From NCBI RefSeq assembly GCF_027244095.1, contig NC_069662.1, forward strand, positions 10,256,501-10,320,500: DNA of 64,000 nt, in the 5' to 3' direction. Below the pieces are notes generated by a model. The model made no database searches, was not told the origin of the DNA, and was given only the letters and a program-made list of their open reading frames with translations. Positions 56,075 to 64,000 of this stretch are shown here, piece after piece (positions within the stretch are counted from its first letter, which is position 1; each line of letters starts with the position of its first letter). The position numbers and the translations under genes are program-made. This DNA comes from Hemicordylus capensis. Taxonomy: Eukaryota > Chordata > Lepidosauria > Squamata > Cordylidae.

Positions 56075-56305
56075 TTATTGATTTATTTATTTTACATTTT
56101 ATATCCCGCTCTTCCTCCAAGGAGCCGAGAGCGTTGTACTACATACTTAAATTTCTCCTCACAACAACCCTGTGAAGTAGGTTAGGCTGAGAGAGAAGTG
56201 ACTGGCCCAGAGTCACCCAGCATGTCTCATGGCTGAACGGGGATTTGAACTCGGGTCTGCTCGTTCCTAGTCCAGCACTCTAACCACTATAGCAAGCTGG
56301 ATCTG
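56075..56305 (-). mobile_element. tRNA-derived SINE nested in L2-like LINE
   Basis: Minus-strand SINE of the 35843-36075 family (GTGGTTAGAGTGCTGGACTA, GTGACTCTGGGCCAGTCACT, AGAGCGGGATATAAAATGT). Not seen at the matching position of copy B's LINE. Confidence 0.7.
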
Positions 56306-56852
56306 TGGCCATCAACAACCTCCCTGCCAAAGAGTAGAAGCCATGTTGGACAAGGGTCAAGAGGACAGGTGGTAGGCCGCACTGCTCCAAGCAGCTTGTC
56401 AGCATCCTCAGGAGTGACAAACTGGAACTGATGCAGCCTAACCACATAAGAGGAGTTGCTGGACCCCTCCGATTCAGACACTGCAGTAATTGTGGGATCT
56501 GAGTCTATGTCAGCCTGAATAAGAGAGATTCATTAGAGAAAACAAAGAACTCATTTAAAACGTCAGCACAGGTAATTGATAGTTCCAAATTCTCATTCAA
56601 GGCGGACGGGCATGTACTAGCGCCCTCACAACAACCGTGAACAACTCAACTGGATGTGAACTTGCAGATGCAAATAAAAAAGAATAACTTCTTTGCCACA
56701 TGTATTGCCAGAGCATTGGTCCATGTTGTAATCTGTTGCATTCAAGTCTTTCTCCACTTGCGCTCCAGTCATCTACCTGGCTTCGGCTCCCACAGATCTT
56801 CGGGATACCAAGGGGCCAGCTTTGAAGTGGGTCAGAGAGGACGATTAGGAGC

Positions 56853-57020
56853 CAGGGACGTTGCTAGGGGAGAGGGGGCCTGTGTTCATCCCTCTCGCTG
56901 GCGGTCCCCCAGAGTGAGGGAGATAATGAAGAAAATAGGGAGGGAGGGAGCTGGAGGGCCCTCAGGAGCTGGGGGCCCATGTTCTTTGAACCCTTTTGCT
57001 CAGTTATAGCTATGCCCCTG
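56853..57020. mobile_element. hAT-type MITE nested in LINE, copy C only
   Basis: This 168 bp element has ends CAGGGACGTTGCTAGG and TATAGCTATGCCCCTG and a perfect 8 bp duplication TTAGGAGC (56845-56852, 57021-57028). Copy B's LINE is uninterrupted there (TTAGGAGCAATC near 30380). Confidence 0.88.
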
Positions 57021-57164
57021 TTAGGAGCGATCAGGTCTACTGCCCTAGTGAGTTGGCAATTCCACTTCTCAACCAGGGCATCAACAGGATCACTGGCAGA
57101 GCCGACACTAAATCCTTCCAAGGCTTCTTGGAATCCTATTGGATCTAATCACCTTTTCAGGCAC

Positions 57165-57615
57165 ACCACTATAATATTTATTTATTTATTTGAATTTTAT
57201 ACTGCCCTTCCAAAATGGCTCAGGGCGGTTTACAATTAAAACAGAAAACATTAAAAACAATTAAAACAGAGATACGTGTATAAATACCAATTTAAACCAA
57301 CTTAAAAAACAATTAAACTATCAAAATAATTAAAACCCTGAAAACCAGGTTAACATTAAAACAATTAAAAACTGATTAAAATCCTTGAAAGGCCAGGCTC
57401 TCTTGAAGGACAATAAAGAATCAAGATTACGAATTTCTGCATTCCACAGTCCAGGAGCAGCTACAGAGAAGGCCCGCCTCTGAGTCGCCACCAAACGAAC
57501 CGGTGACAACTGGAGACGGACCTCCCCAGATCACCTTAACGTGCGGTGGGGATCAATCCTGCTAACTGGGCAAAGAGGCATCTTTTACCATGGTGATTCT
57601 CTTTATTTAGCAGGG

Positions 57616-57647
<32 letters not shown>

Positions 57648-58320
57648 ACTATGTAAAAGAAGGCGCTCTCTAAGATATCTTGGACCCAAGCTGTTCAGGG
57701 CTTTAAAGGTAATAACCAGCACTTTGTATTTTGCCCGGAAACATATTGGCAACCAGTGTAACTGTTTCAAAACAGGCATCATATGGTCTCTCCGGGTTGC
57801 CCCAGAGACCAATCTGGCTTCCGCATTCTGGACTAACTGAAGTTTCCAGACTACGTACAAAGGCAGCCCCACATAGAGCGCGTTGCAATAGTCAAGCCGG
57901 GAGGTTACCAGCTGATGCACCACTGTTTTGAGGTCATCCTCTTTGAGGAATGGGCGCAGCTGTCGAATCAGACGAAGCTGATAGAAAGCACTCCTGGCCA
58001 TGGCCTCCACCTGAGATACTAGGGAGAGGCCTGGGTCCAGGAGTACTCCCAAGCTGCGCACCTGCTCCTTCTGGGGGAGTGTAACCCCATCCAGCACAGG
58101 GAGATCTAACTCACCCCTCAGATTTTGAGCCCCCACAATGAGCACCTCCGTCTTGCTTGGATTTAGCTTCAATTTGTTCTCACTCATCCAGCCCATTACT
58201 GCCTGTAGGCAGGCATTTAAAGAGTGAGTGCCATTTCCTGGGGATGAAAAGGAGAAGTAGATTTGGGTGTCATCAGCATACTGATAACCCATATTGATAA
58301 CACGCAGCATACTGATTACA
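57165..58320 (-). mobile_element. Second L2-like LINE, 3' 1.15 kb, copy C only
   Basis: Minus strand with an A/T tail (TTTATTTATTTATTTG) and a 241-codon open segment (57603-58328). That segment carries the YADD catalytic box of reverse transcriptase, NKLKLNPSKTEVL and LDYCNALYVGLP, typical of the L2/CR1 group. Codons are read through an in-frame (GAT)n run that gives a poly-His end. It is inserted in the older LINE and absent from copy B. The stretch 58330-58735 after it is unassigned. Confidence 0.8.
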
Positions 58321-58739
58321 CCCACCAATAGGCATGCCGATCATGCCTTCACATAGGACAGGCATGAGCGGAGATAATCCAAGTGCGGAGATATGGATGC
58401 CCTCCGATAATGCCCACATGCAGATACCCTGCCCGCCACAAGGATGCCGCCATGCCTTCTGCTACATAAGAAGCTGTGGTGCAGGCTGCCTTCAGGAGCC
58501 TTGCAAGGGTCTGTTTTGAAAGGGGGTTGGCCCCCCACCAGGGTTAGAGGGCAAGGCAGTATGCAGTACCTTGCCTCAGGTGCTGGAATGCCTGGGCCAC
58601 CCCTGCATGGTTTTTGCCTCGGCCATCCTACATGCAACATTCATACATGTTGCAGACCTACGTCTCTAAAGCTTAATAACAGCAGGGCCTGAGTTCTAAT
58701 CCATGCATGCAACACGTCCCACCTCTTAGCTGTGGATCC

Positions 58740-60380
58740 CTGAGGAGACCAGACTCAAACTATGGGTAAAGGGAACTGGCAAATAGCCTGTCCAACTTTT
58801 TATTAATAGCAACAACGGAAATGTAAGTTAATGTAACATGGCATCTGATGCAGATCAATACTTATTTTGCCAGGTGATGCACCACTGAGAGCCGGGGTAT
58901 GAGGGGACAGGGGAGCTGGAGCAAACAAGGCCTATCCCCAGCACACCCCCAGCTAAGAGTGACTCCCATTAATGGAATGGGAAGCCCCCCTATTGAAAAA
59001 AGGGGGGAAACAACTACTAAATTTAAACCCCAGCTGCCCCAAGCGTCCACCGCAACAGGAAGGCATGCAACTGAACAGCATCTGACCCGCCACTCAAATG
59101 CCCAGACAAAACAAGAGCAATGCCTGCCTTCAGACTGGCTGTGGAAGCCCTGCCACCCAGCTGGGACAAATGAATGCTGTTAGGACCAAAAAATTCACTT
59201 TGCACAAAGAGTTACTCAGGTTGTCGAACGAAAACATCCCCATGCCCGCAAAGTATCTTGGCCACCTCAGCATTCATCTTCCTCGCGGGTTAAGAGCAGC
59301 CACATCTGAGGCAACCATCCAATTGATGCAAGGTAACATCTCTACAATAGTGAGAACAGTCCTAGGGCATAAGCCCAAGACCTCATTTAAGACCCTTGCA
59401 ATGAAGGGCAAACACTGCCAACTGGAAACTTGGGCCAAAACATTTTCTTCAAGATACAAGGTCAGAAAACCAGGACAGCGAGGATTCCATGGCAGGCTCA
59501 AGATCACTCCAATGCACTTGTTGTCAGATGCCCAGGGGTGAGGTGGGCTCCTAGCCCTTCTTGAACTCCAGCAGAATGACTGGGTAAGCACACACACAAA
59601 AAGTGGGGGTTAGGAGGTTAGTATGTCACCGGTATCGTCCTCCTGGCTTGCTGCATTCAGCCTATTCCCTCTCCTGGAGAACTCCTGGTTCCCATACTCA
59701 CAAGCAGCTCCTCCTCATCAGCTGCGTTGTCTTCAAATACCCCAGTGCAGAGCTGAGAGGGCTTCAAGCCTACTTCCAGCCCCGTCCCCTTTCTGACCTT
59801 GCTTCCTGTTTCCTGCCTGACCCAACCTAGCTGTCTCCCTGGAGCTGTTTCCTGTAACTCTCCCTGCCTTCCTCTCTCAACCCCACTGGGATGTGACTAG
59901 CCTGAACCCTTCTCATCCCTACTGCCTCCTGAAGGGAACAAAAGCCCCACAGGATGGATGCCACACCCTTCTCCAGACTCCACAGGGTCACCCAAGCAAC
60001 CAGGTAAAATGGCATCCCGACTCTTGTACTACGACAAGCCCAGTATTTGTCAGCTCCCCGCCAGAAGCCCAGGTGAGGATCCTTGCAGAGCTGTGAAGCC
60101 CACAAAGGAGTGCTCTGACCCACAATCCAGACTGAGGAGAATCTGAGAAGATAAGGAAATTACAATCAGACATGGGGGCGGGGGTGGGGGCTGTTGCATG
60201 AACTAATTAAGACCCTTTTGGACATACGACTTATAGGCCTGAGATGATCATCTGCTGATCTGCCTTAAAGCATTTCCCCCCCACTTCCCTGGTGGCCAGC
60301 ACAGAAATGGCCCCGATGCTAAAGGAGTGTGTGTTCCAAAATGGTCCAAGGGGAGACCAGCCACCAACAAAGACTGCCTC
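58740..60380 (-). mobile_element. Ngaro-type fossil fragment, copy C intron 4
   Basis: On the minus strand, traces of a tyrosine-recombinase C-terminal region (near 60330), then an SGNH-hydrolase-like module (around 59060-60110; IHLSQLG) and the 3' terminal region. It has many breaks and is older and more decayed than the element at 16571. It is a different lineage at its end. Copy B keeps only the terminal part and a scrap near 35620-35660. Confidence 0.6.
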
Positions 60381-60664
60381 AAAATGACTTTGCACAGGCA
60401 ATGATGGGATTCACCTACTACTAATGATGAGCCAGGATGCAGCCATTCTCCCCACCTCCCATGGAAGGTCACTAAGTCAGATGACTGCTTTAACTGCCAG
60501 CTTAGCTTAGCCTTTCGCTTGCAACAAATTAACCATTACGTGTATCAATCACGTCTGCTTCCCATGAGAAAGAAGGAAGAAAATGGTTCATTGTTCCTTG
60601 TTCTTTGTTCTGTAAATGCTAGAGATAACAGACTACACAAAGAGGTTACACTAAAAGCTGAGAG

Positions 60665-60853
60665 GGAAAAGCATCCTCCCAGCTTGGGGGCCTCTCCAGC
60701 ATGCACAGGGCATGCTGGAGCTTCCGCTGGCCCCGGGACAAAGCTGGCAGTTGTGTGGGCAGCCGCTGCGGCCACTGGGGCAGTCTGACTGCTCGTCTGT
60801 GGGGAGAGCGCGTCTGTGGGGAGATCCCCTCATGGATCGTGAGAAGAGCCTCT
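60665..60853. mobile_element. GAGGC-ended element, truncated, copy C intron 4
   Basis: Right part of the element at 36584 in copy B; copy C joins AAAGCTGAGAGG directly to its interior. About 650 bp relative to copy B, including the left end of the element, are missing. Confidence 0.55.
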
Positions 60854-61273
60854 ACATCTTCTCCTGCTGCTGCTGCTACTACTGCTACCGCCACCACTAC
60901 TCAATATAATAATCAGTTAAGCTATACAGTTAAAACATAATGCATCTCTTAACTGTAGACCAATCAGTGGGATACTCTCAGGGGCACAGGGCTTGTGCGG
61001 CCCTCTTCCCACCCCACTATGCTTCACAATGACTTAGACGATAAAAAGCCAATCTGGCCAAAGCTCCCAGGTTCCAAAGCTCCCTGCCACCATCTGTAAT
61101 GCAGAATGGGTTATTCAGAAATTATTCACCACAAGTAACGATGGTCCATGTTTGTGCTCCAAGAATGGTTTCCTTCTACTTAAAACAAGAATGCATGAGT
61201 CTTACCTAAAAATCTAATTACTTCTGCCTCTCCAGGGATGGTTTTGGTTAACGTGGTTGCTCCTGCAGTCATT

Positions 61274-61657
61274 GAGGCGAGTCTCATGATTGGTGAGACA
61301 TGTCTTCGGAGGGTTTGTGGGGAGATCCGGTGGGGCTGTGGGGATTGGGGGCAGTGTGGCCTCCAGAACTTTCAAGATGACCCACCTGAGCACTTTGGGC
61401 ATCTGGGAGAGACCCCCAGGGCCAGGAGGCTTGTTTCAGCCTCCCAGCGGAGGGTCTCCTCATGTGCCACCATGGTGTGGAGCATGATCCAAAAGACAGG
61501 GTTAACGGAGCACTCACTCCGCTAACCTTGGCTAAGGGGAGGGGGAATTAAGAGGGTTTGCTGCTGGGAGCGGCACAGCTCCCATGGCAGCACACGAGCC
61601 ACCAAAACTGGGCTAGGTTCCCTTAGCCCACTTTTGGTGGATCATGAGTATCTCTTC
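61274..61657. mobile_element. GAGGC-ended element with ATT target duplication, copy C
   Basis: Counterpart of 37515-37910: GAGGCGAGTCTCATGATT to ATCATGAGTATCTCTTC, with ATT at 61271-61273 and 61658-61660. Confidence 0.72.
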
Positions 61658-62107
61658 ATTATGTGGCTGCTTCCATTGTCACTGGCTTCCTGGCTGATGA
61701 TAGCTTGGCACTTCCCCTATCTGTTCAGCTTTGTCAGGATTTAGGTTTCCTGCAGCTACGAAACCTGCTATGCCAGACAAAAGACTAGTCAGTGGAGCTG
61801 TTTGTGGTTCAGAGCTGACTATGGCTATTTCTGCTGCATCCACTCTCCAGTCTACTCACTTTCATGAACAAGAAAACATAAAGGAATGATATTGTGGCTC
61901 TCACAAGCTCAAAGAAGGGTATCGAGGCTGTGACCAACTGCCAGCATACCTATCCCCACAGCTTTGATGGTGTCAACCAAATCAAATAAGTTGAAAGAGG
62001 CTCCAGTGCGTTATGTACAGCTTTATGTACAGCTCCAGTGCTTTATGTACAAATTCCCAAAATCTGTGTTTGGATGTTAATGCAATCTCTTCATTCATTT
62101 TGAACAG

Positions 62108-62234
62108 GCACTGCCTCTTTCATTGTGTAATGACAATTGCCATCCAGGTTATAGAAGAGCAAAGAAGGAAGGGAAGCCATTTTGTTGCTATGATTGCCTT
62201 CCATGTACAGAAGGGAAGATTTCAAAACAGAAGG
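62108..62234 (+). CDS. V2R copy C exon 5
   Basis: This 127 bp exon encodes [25 protein letters not shown] and LPC, the intact cysteine-rich linker. It ends in phase 1 at a GTAAGA donor. Confidence 0.92.
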
Positions 62235-62581
62235 GTAAGAGCCGTTCATTCAGGATTTTCTAATAATGACCATTGATTACAGATTTGATTTCTAAATGAA
62301 GTTCCCAAGTACTTAAAAATGCATTCAGGATTGGTTCTATTTCTAAAGACATCCAGGACTGGGTGACTGTATTTGTTCTGATTCCATTGACTAGAAGATG
62401 ACTGGTTTAAATTTGAATTAGAAATAGTTTCAGTTAATGGGAGCCTGGGTTCTGTATTTCTTTTCGTGCATGTTAATTACTTTATAGCAAAATGTGACAA
62501 GAAAAGCAGTGTATAAGGTTTTTCTCCTCTAAAATAAAAGTAATAAACATCTTGTCCAGATCTGCACATTTTCTTTTCCAG

Positions 62582-63483
62582 ATATGGATGACTGTGATCA
62601 ATGTCCAGAAGATCATTATACAAATGATGAACAGGATTTATGCCTTCCCAAAGTGATCACTTTCTTGTCTTATGAAGAACTTTTGGGCACAATTTTGGCC
62701 ATTTTTGCTCTTTCCTTGTCTTGCATCACAGTTTTTGTGCTTGGGACTTTCATGAGGTATCACAACACACCCATTGTCAAAGCCAACAACCGCAGTCTCT
62801 CCTACACTCTCCTCATCTCCCTCCTGCTCTCCTTCCTTTGTGTTTTCCTCTTCATTGGTCGACCTGAGAAGATGACCTGTCTTCTTCGACAACCGGCCTT
62901 CAGCATCATTTTCTCGGTTGCTATTTCTTGCATGCTGGCCAAAACCATCACAGTGATTCTAGCTTTCATGGCCAAAGAGCCAGGGTCCACTAGGAGAAGG
63001 TGGGTAGGGAAAAGACTCTCCATCTCCCTTGTCCTTTCCTGCTCTCATCTTCAAGCAGGCATTTGTGCGATATGGTTAGGAACCTCTCCTCCATTCCTGG
63101 ATTTTGACATGCAGTCCCTGACTAGGGAGATTGTAGCAGAATGTAACCAAGGGTCCGTCTTCATGTTTTATCTTGTTCTGGGCTACATGGGACTTCTGTC
63201 CATCATCAGCTTCTCTGTGGCTTTCCTTGCCAGGAAGTTGCCAGACAGCTTTAATGAAGCCAAGTTTATCACCTTCAGCATGTTGTTGTTCTGCAGTGTT
63301 TGGTTGTCTTTTGTTCCTACCTACTTGAGCACCAAAGGGAAATATATGGTGGCTGTGGAGATCTTCTCCATCTTAGCTTCTGGTGCTGGGCTACTGGCTT
63401 TTATCTTTTTCCCCAAATGCTACATCATTTTGCTGAGGCCTGAACTGAACAAAAGGGACCAGCTAGTAAAGAGAACATATTGA
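62582..63483 (+). CDS. V2R copy C exon 6 (7TM domain)
   Basis: This 902 bp exon is open, with MDDC..CPEDHY, seven helices and the FFPKCYII tail, ending LVKRTY and TGA at 63481. It matches copy B closely up to the DSFNEAKF region, then has its own variants (AGCTTTAATG, GGTGCTGGG, CTAGTAAAG) and an unrelated 3' flank. The membrane domain shows no lesion, so the gene's defect is confined to exon 3. Confidence 0.94.
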
Positions 63484-63655
63484 GGATGTTTGTGTCTTTT
63501 ACTATGAGCTGTGCTAAAAAGCTTTTCTCAATTAATCTAGCTTTACTATTATGTCATATGGAATGACCTGTCGACCTCATACCTCCAATTTTATTGTGAA
63601 CCACCCAGAGACGTAAGTTTTGGTGTGGTATAGAAATTTGTCAAACAAACAAACC

Positions 63656-63671
63656 AATAAAATAAAATAAA
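63656..63671 (+). promoter_or_regulatory. Candidate poly(A) signals of copy C in a LINE/SINE tail
   Basis: Three overlapping AATAAA motifs occur about 175 bp after the stop. They are the A/T-rich tail of a retroposon 3' end whose body (about 63585-63655) has the common reptile form with ACCACCCAGAGACGTAAG and GTATAGAAATTTG. Copies A and B use a different 3' flank. Confidence 0.45.
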
Positions 63672-64000
63672 TTTTCTGTCATTGTTTCTCATTATTACAT
63701 TTTGATGACAATGGGTGTAAGCTCTTTGGATGCTTCCCGACAAGGCTGTATGACACTTGCTTTCATAATCAAAAAACCTGGCCTGTAATGGAATACACTT
63801 TTGTCCTTTGCTCTTCTGTGAGTTTCCCCCAGAAACAGAGTTGCAAAGAGTATTGCAACTTGATATTTTCTGTTACCAATTTCTTTTGACACCTCAATGG
63901 GAGGCTATCAGCTATTTTACCATTGCAAAGCTTAACAAAAACAAATGGTGGGGTTGTTAAGTTGATAATACAAAAGAGTGAGAAATGTTTTTGTATCCAG

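Larger units (their letters stand above)
55840..57165 (-). mobile_element. L2-like LINE with nested insertions, copy C intron 4
   Basis: Same insertion as 29230-31830 in copy B: tetranucleotide tail, 3' UTR, RT start ([14 protein letters not shown] near 56360) and endonuclease pieces. A SINE and a hAT MITE are nested in it, and its 5' side is cut by a second LINE at 57165. Confidence 0.7.
39495..63248 (+). repeat. Tandem segmental duplication, unit 2 (B 3' end through C exon 6)
   Basis: This is the second unit, about 23.75 kb, collinear with unit 1 from exon 6 TM5/TM6 through the spacer, gene C and its exon 6. Differences from unit 1 are mainly discrete insertions with recognisable ends. A deletion also removes the 3' end of the MITE at 40075 and about 240 bp beyond it. 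Confidence 0.85.
45042..63483 (+). pseudogene. V2R copy C, six-exon gene with premature stop
   Basis: This is a paralogue of copy B with the same six exons and phases: 45042-45256, 46556-46847, 50869-51729, 54811-55038, 62108-62234 and 62582-63483. Splice sites are intact and every exon but one is fully open. In exon 3, codon 20 is TGA at 50926-50928 where copy B has TGG (the Trp of FSHW). This would stop translation at residue 189 of 874, inside the ligand-binding domain. It is the only disabling change seen, so inactivation is recent, and a segregating allele or an assembly error is possible. The gene spans 18.4 kb, about 9 kb less than B, mainly because it lacks the Ngaro-like and large R4 insertions. 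Confidence 0.88.

Noticed and set aside
57603-58328. 241-codon minus-strand frame as a host gene
   Set aside because: It has a YADD reverse-transcriptase box and L2-type C-terminal motifs; it is the 3' part of a LINE.

Overview
The window looks like nuclear DNA of a squamate reptile (lizard or snake). It carries a tandem array of vomeronasal type-2 receptors (V2R, class C GPCRs), a family expanded in squamates. The introns and spacers hold repeats typical of that group: R4/Dong-type and L2-like LINEs, tRNA- and 5S-like SINEs, hAT and Tc1/mariner MITEs, and a Ngaro/DIRS-type tyrosine-recombinase retroelement. Genus cannot be read from the sequence.

Layout, all receptor genes on the + strand. 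Copy A (1-6685) is the 3' part of a V2R: tail of exon 3, then exons 4, 5 and 6. Copy B (12367-39737) is a complete six-exon V2R with no visible lesion, 2625 bp of CDS for 874 aa. Copy C (45042-63483) has the same six exons and phases but an in-frame TGA early in exon 3 (50926-50928), so it is probably a pseudogene. The exon plan in B and C is 215, 292, 861, 228, 127 and 902 bp: signal peptide and start of the Venus-flytrap ligand domain, more ligand domain (exons 2-4), cysteine-rich linker (exon 5), and the rest of the linker plus seven membrane helices and a short tail (exon 6).

The array grew by a tandem duplication whose junction can be read inside exon 6. Copy B exon 6 matches C up to about 39486 and matches A from about 39503 onward. 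The spacer after B (39738-45041) is then a copy of the spacer after A (6686-12366), while the sequence after C differs. Unequal crossing-over between exon 6 of A and exon 6 of a B/C ancestor explains this. The two units (about 6.45-39.5 kb and 39.5-63.25 kb) therefore serve as filled-site/empty-site controls for each other. At least eight insertions are present in one unit and absent from the other: a 5.65 kb Ngaro-like fossil, SINEs, MITEs, a GAGGC-ended element and LINEs.

No RNA genes, CRISPR arrays or bacterial-type features were found. Everything outside the 16 V2R exons is intron or spacer, mostly repeat-derived. Spans not named in the list (for example 4940-5783, 5-6 kb around the A intron 5, 7.5-8.3 kb, 11.6-12.1 kb, 12.6-13.4 kb, 23.4-23.47 kb, 38.5-38.8 kb) showed no feature I could support.
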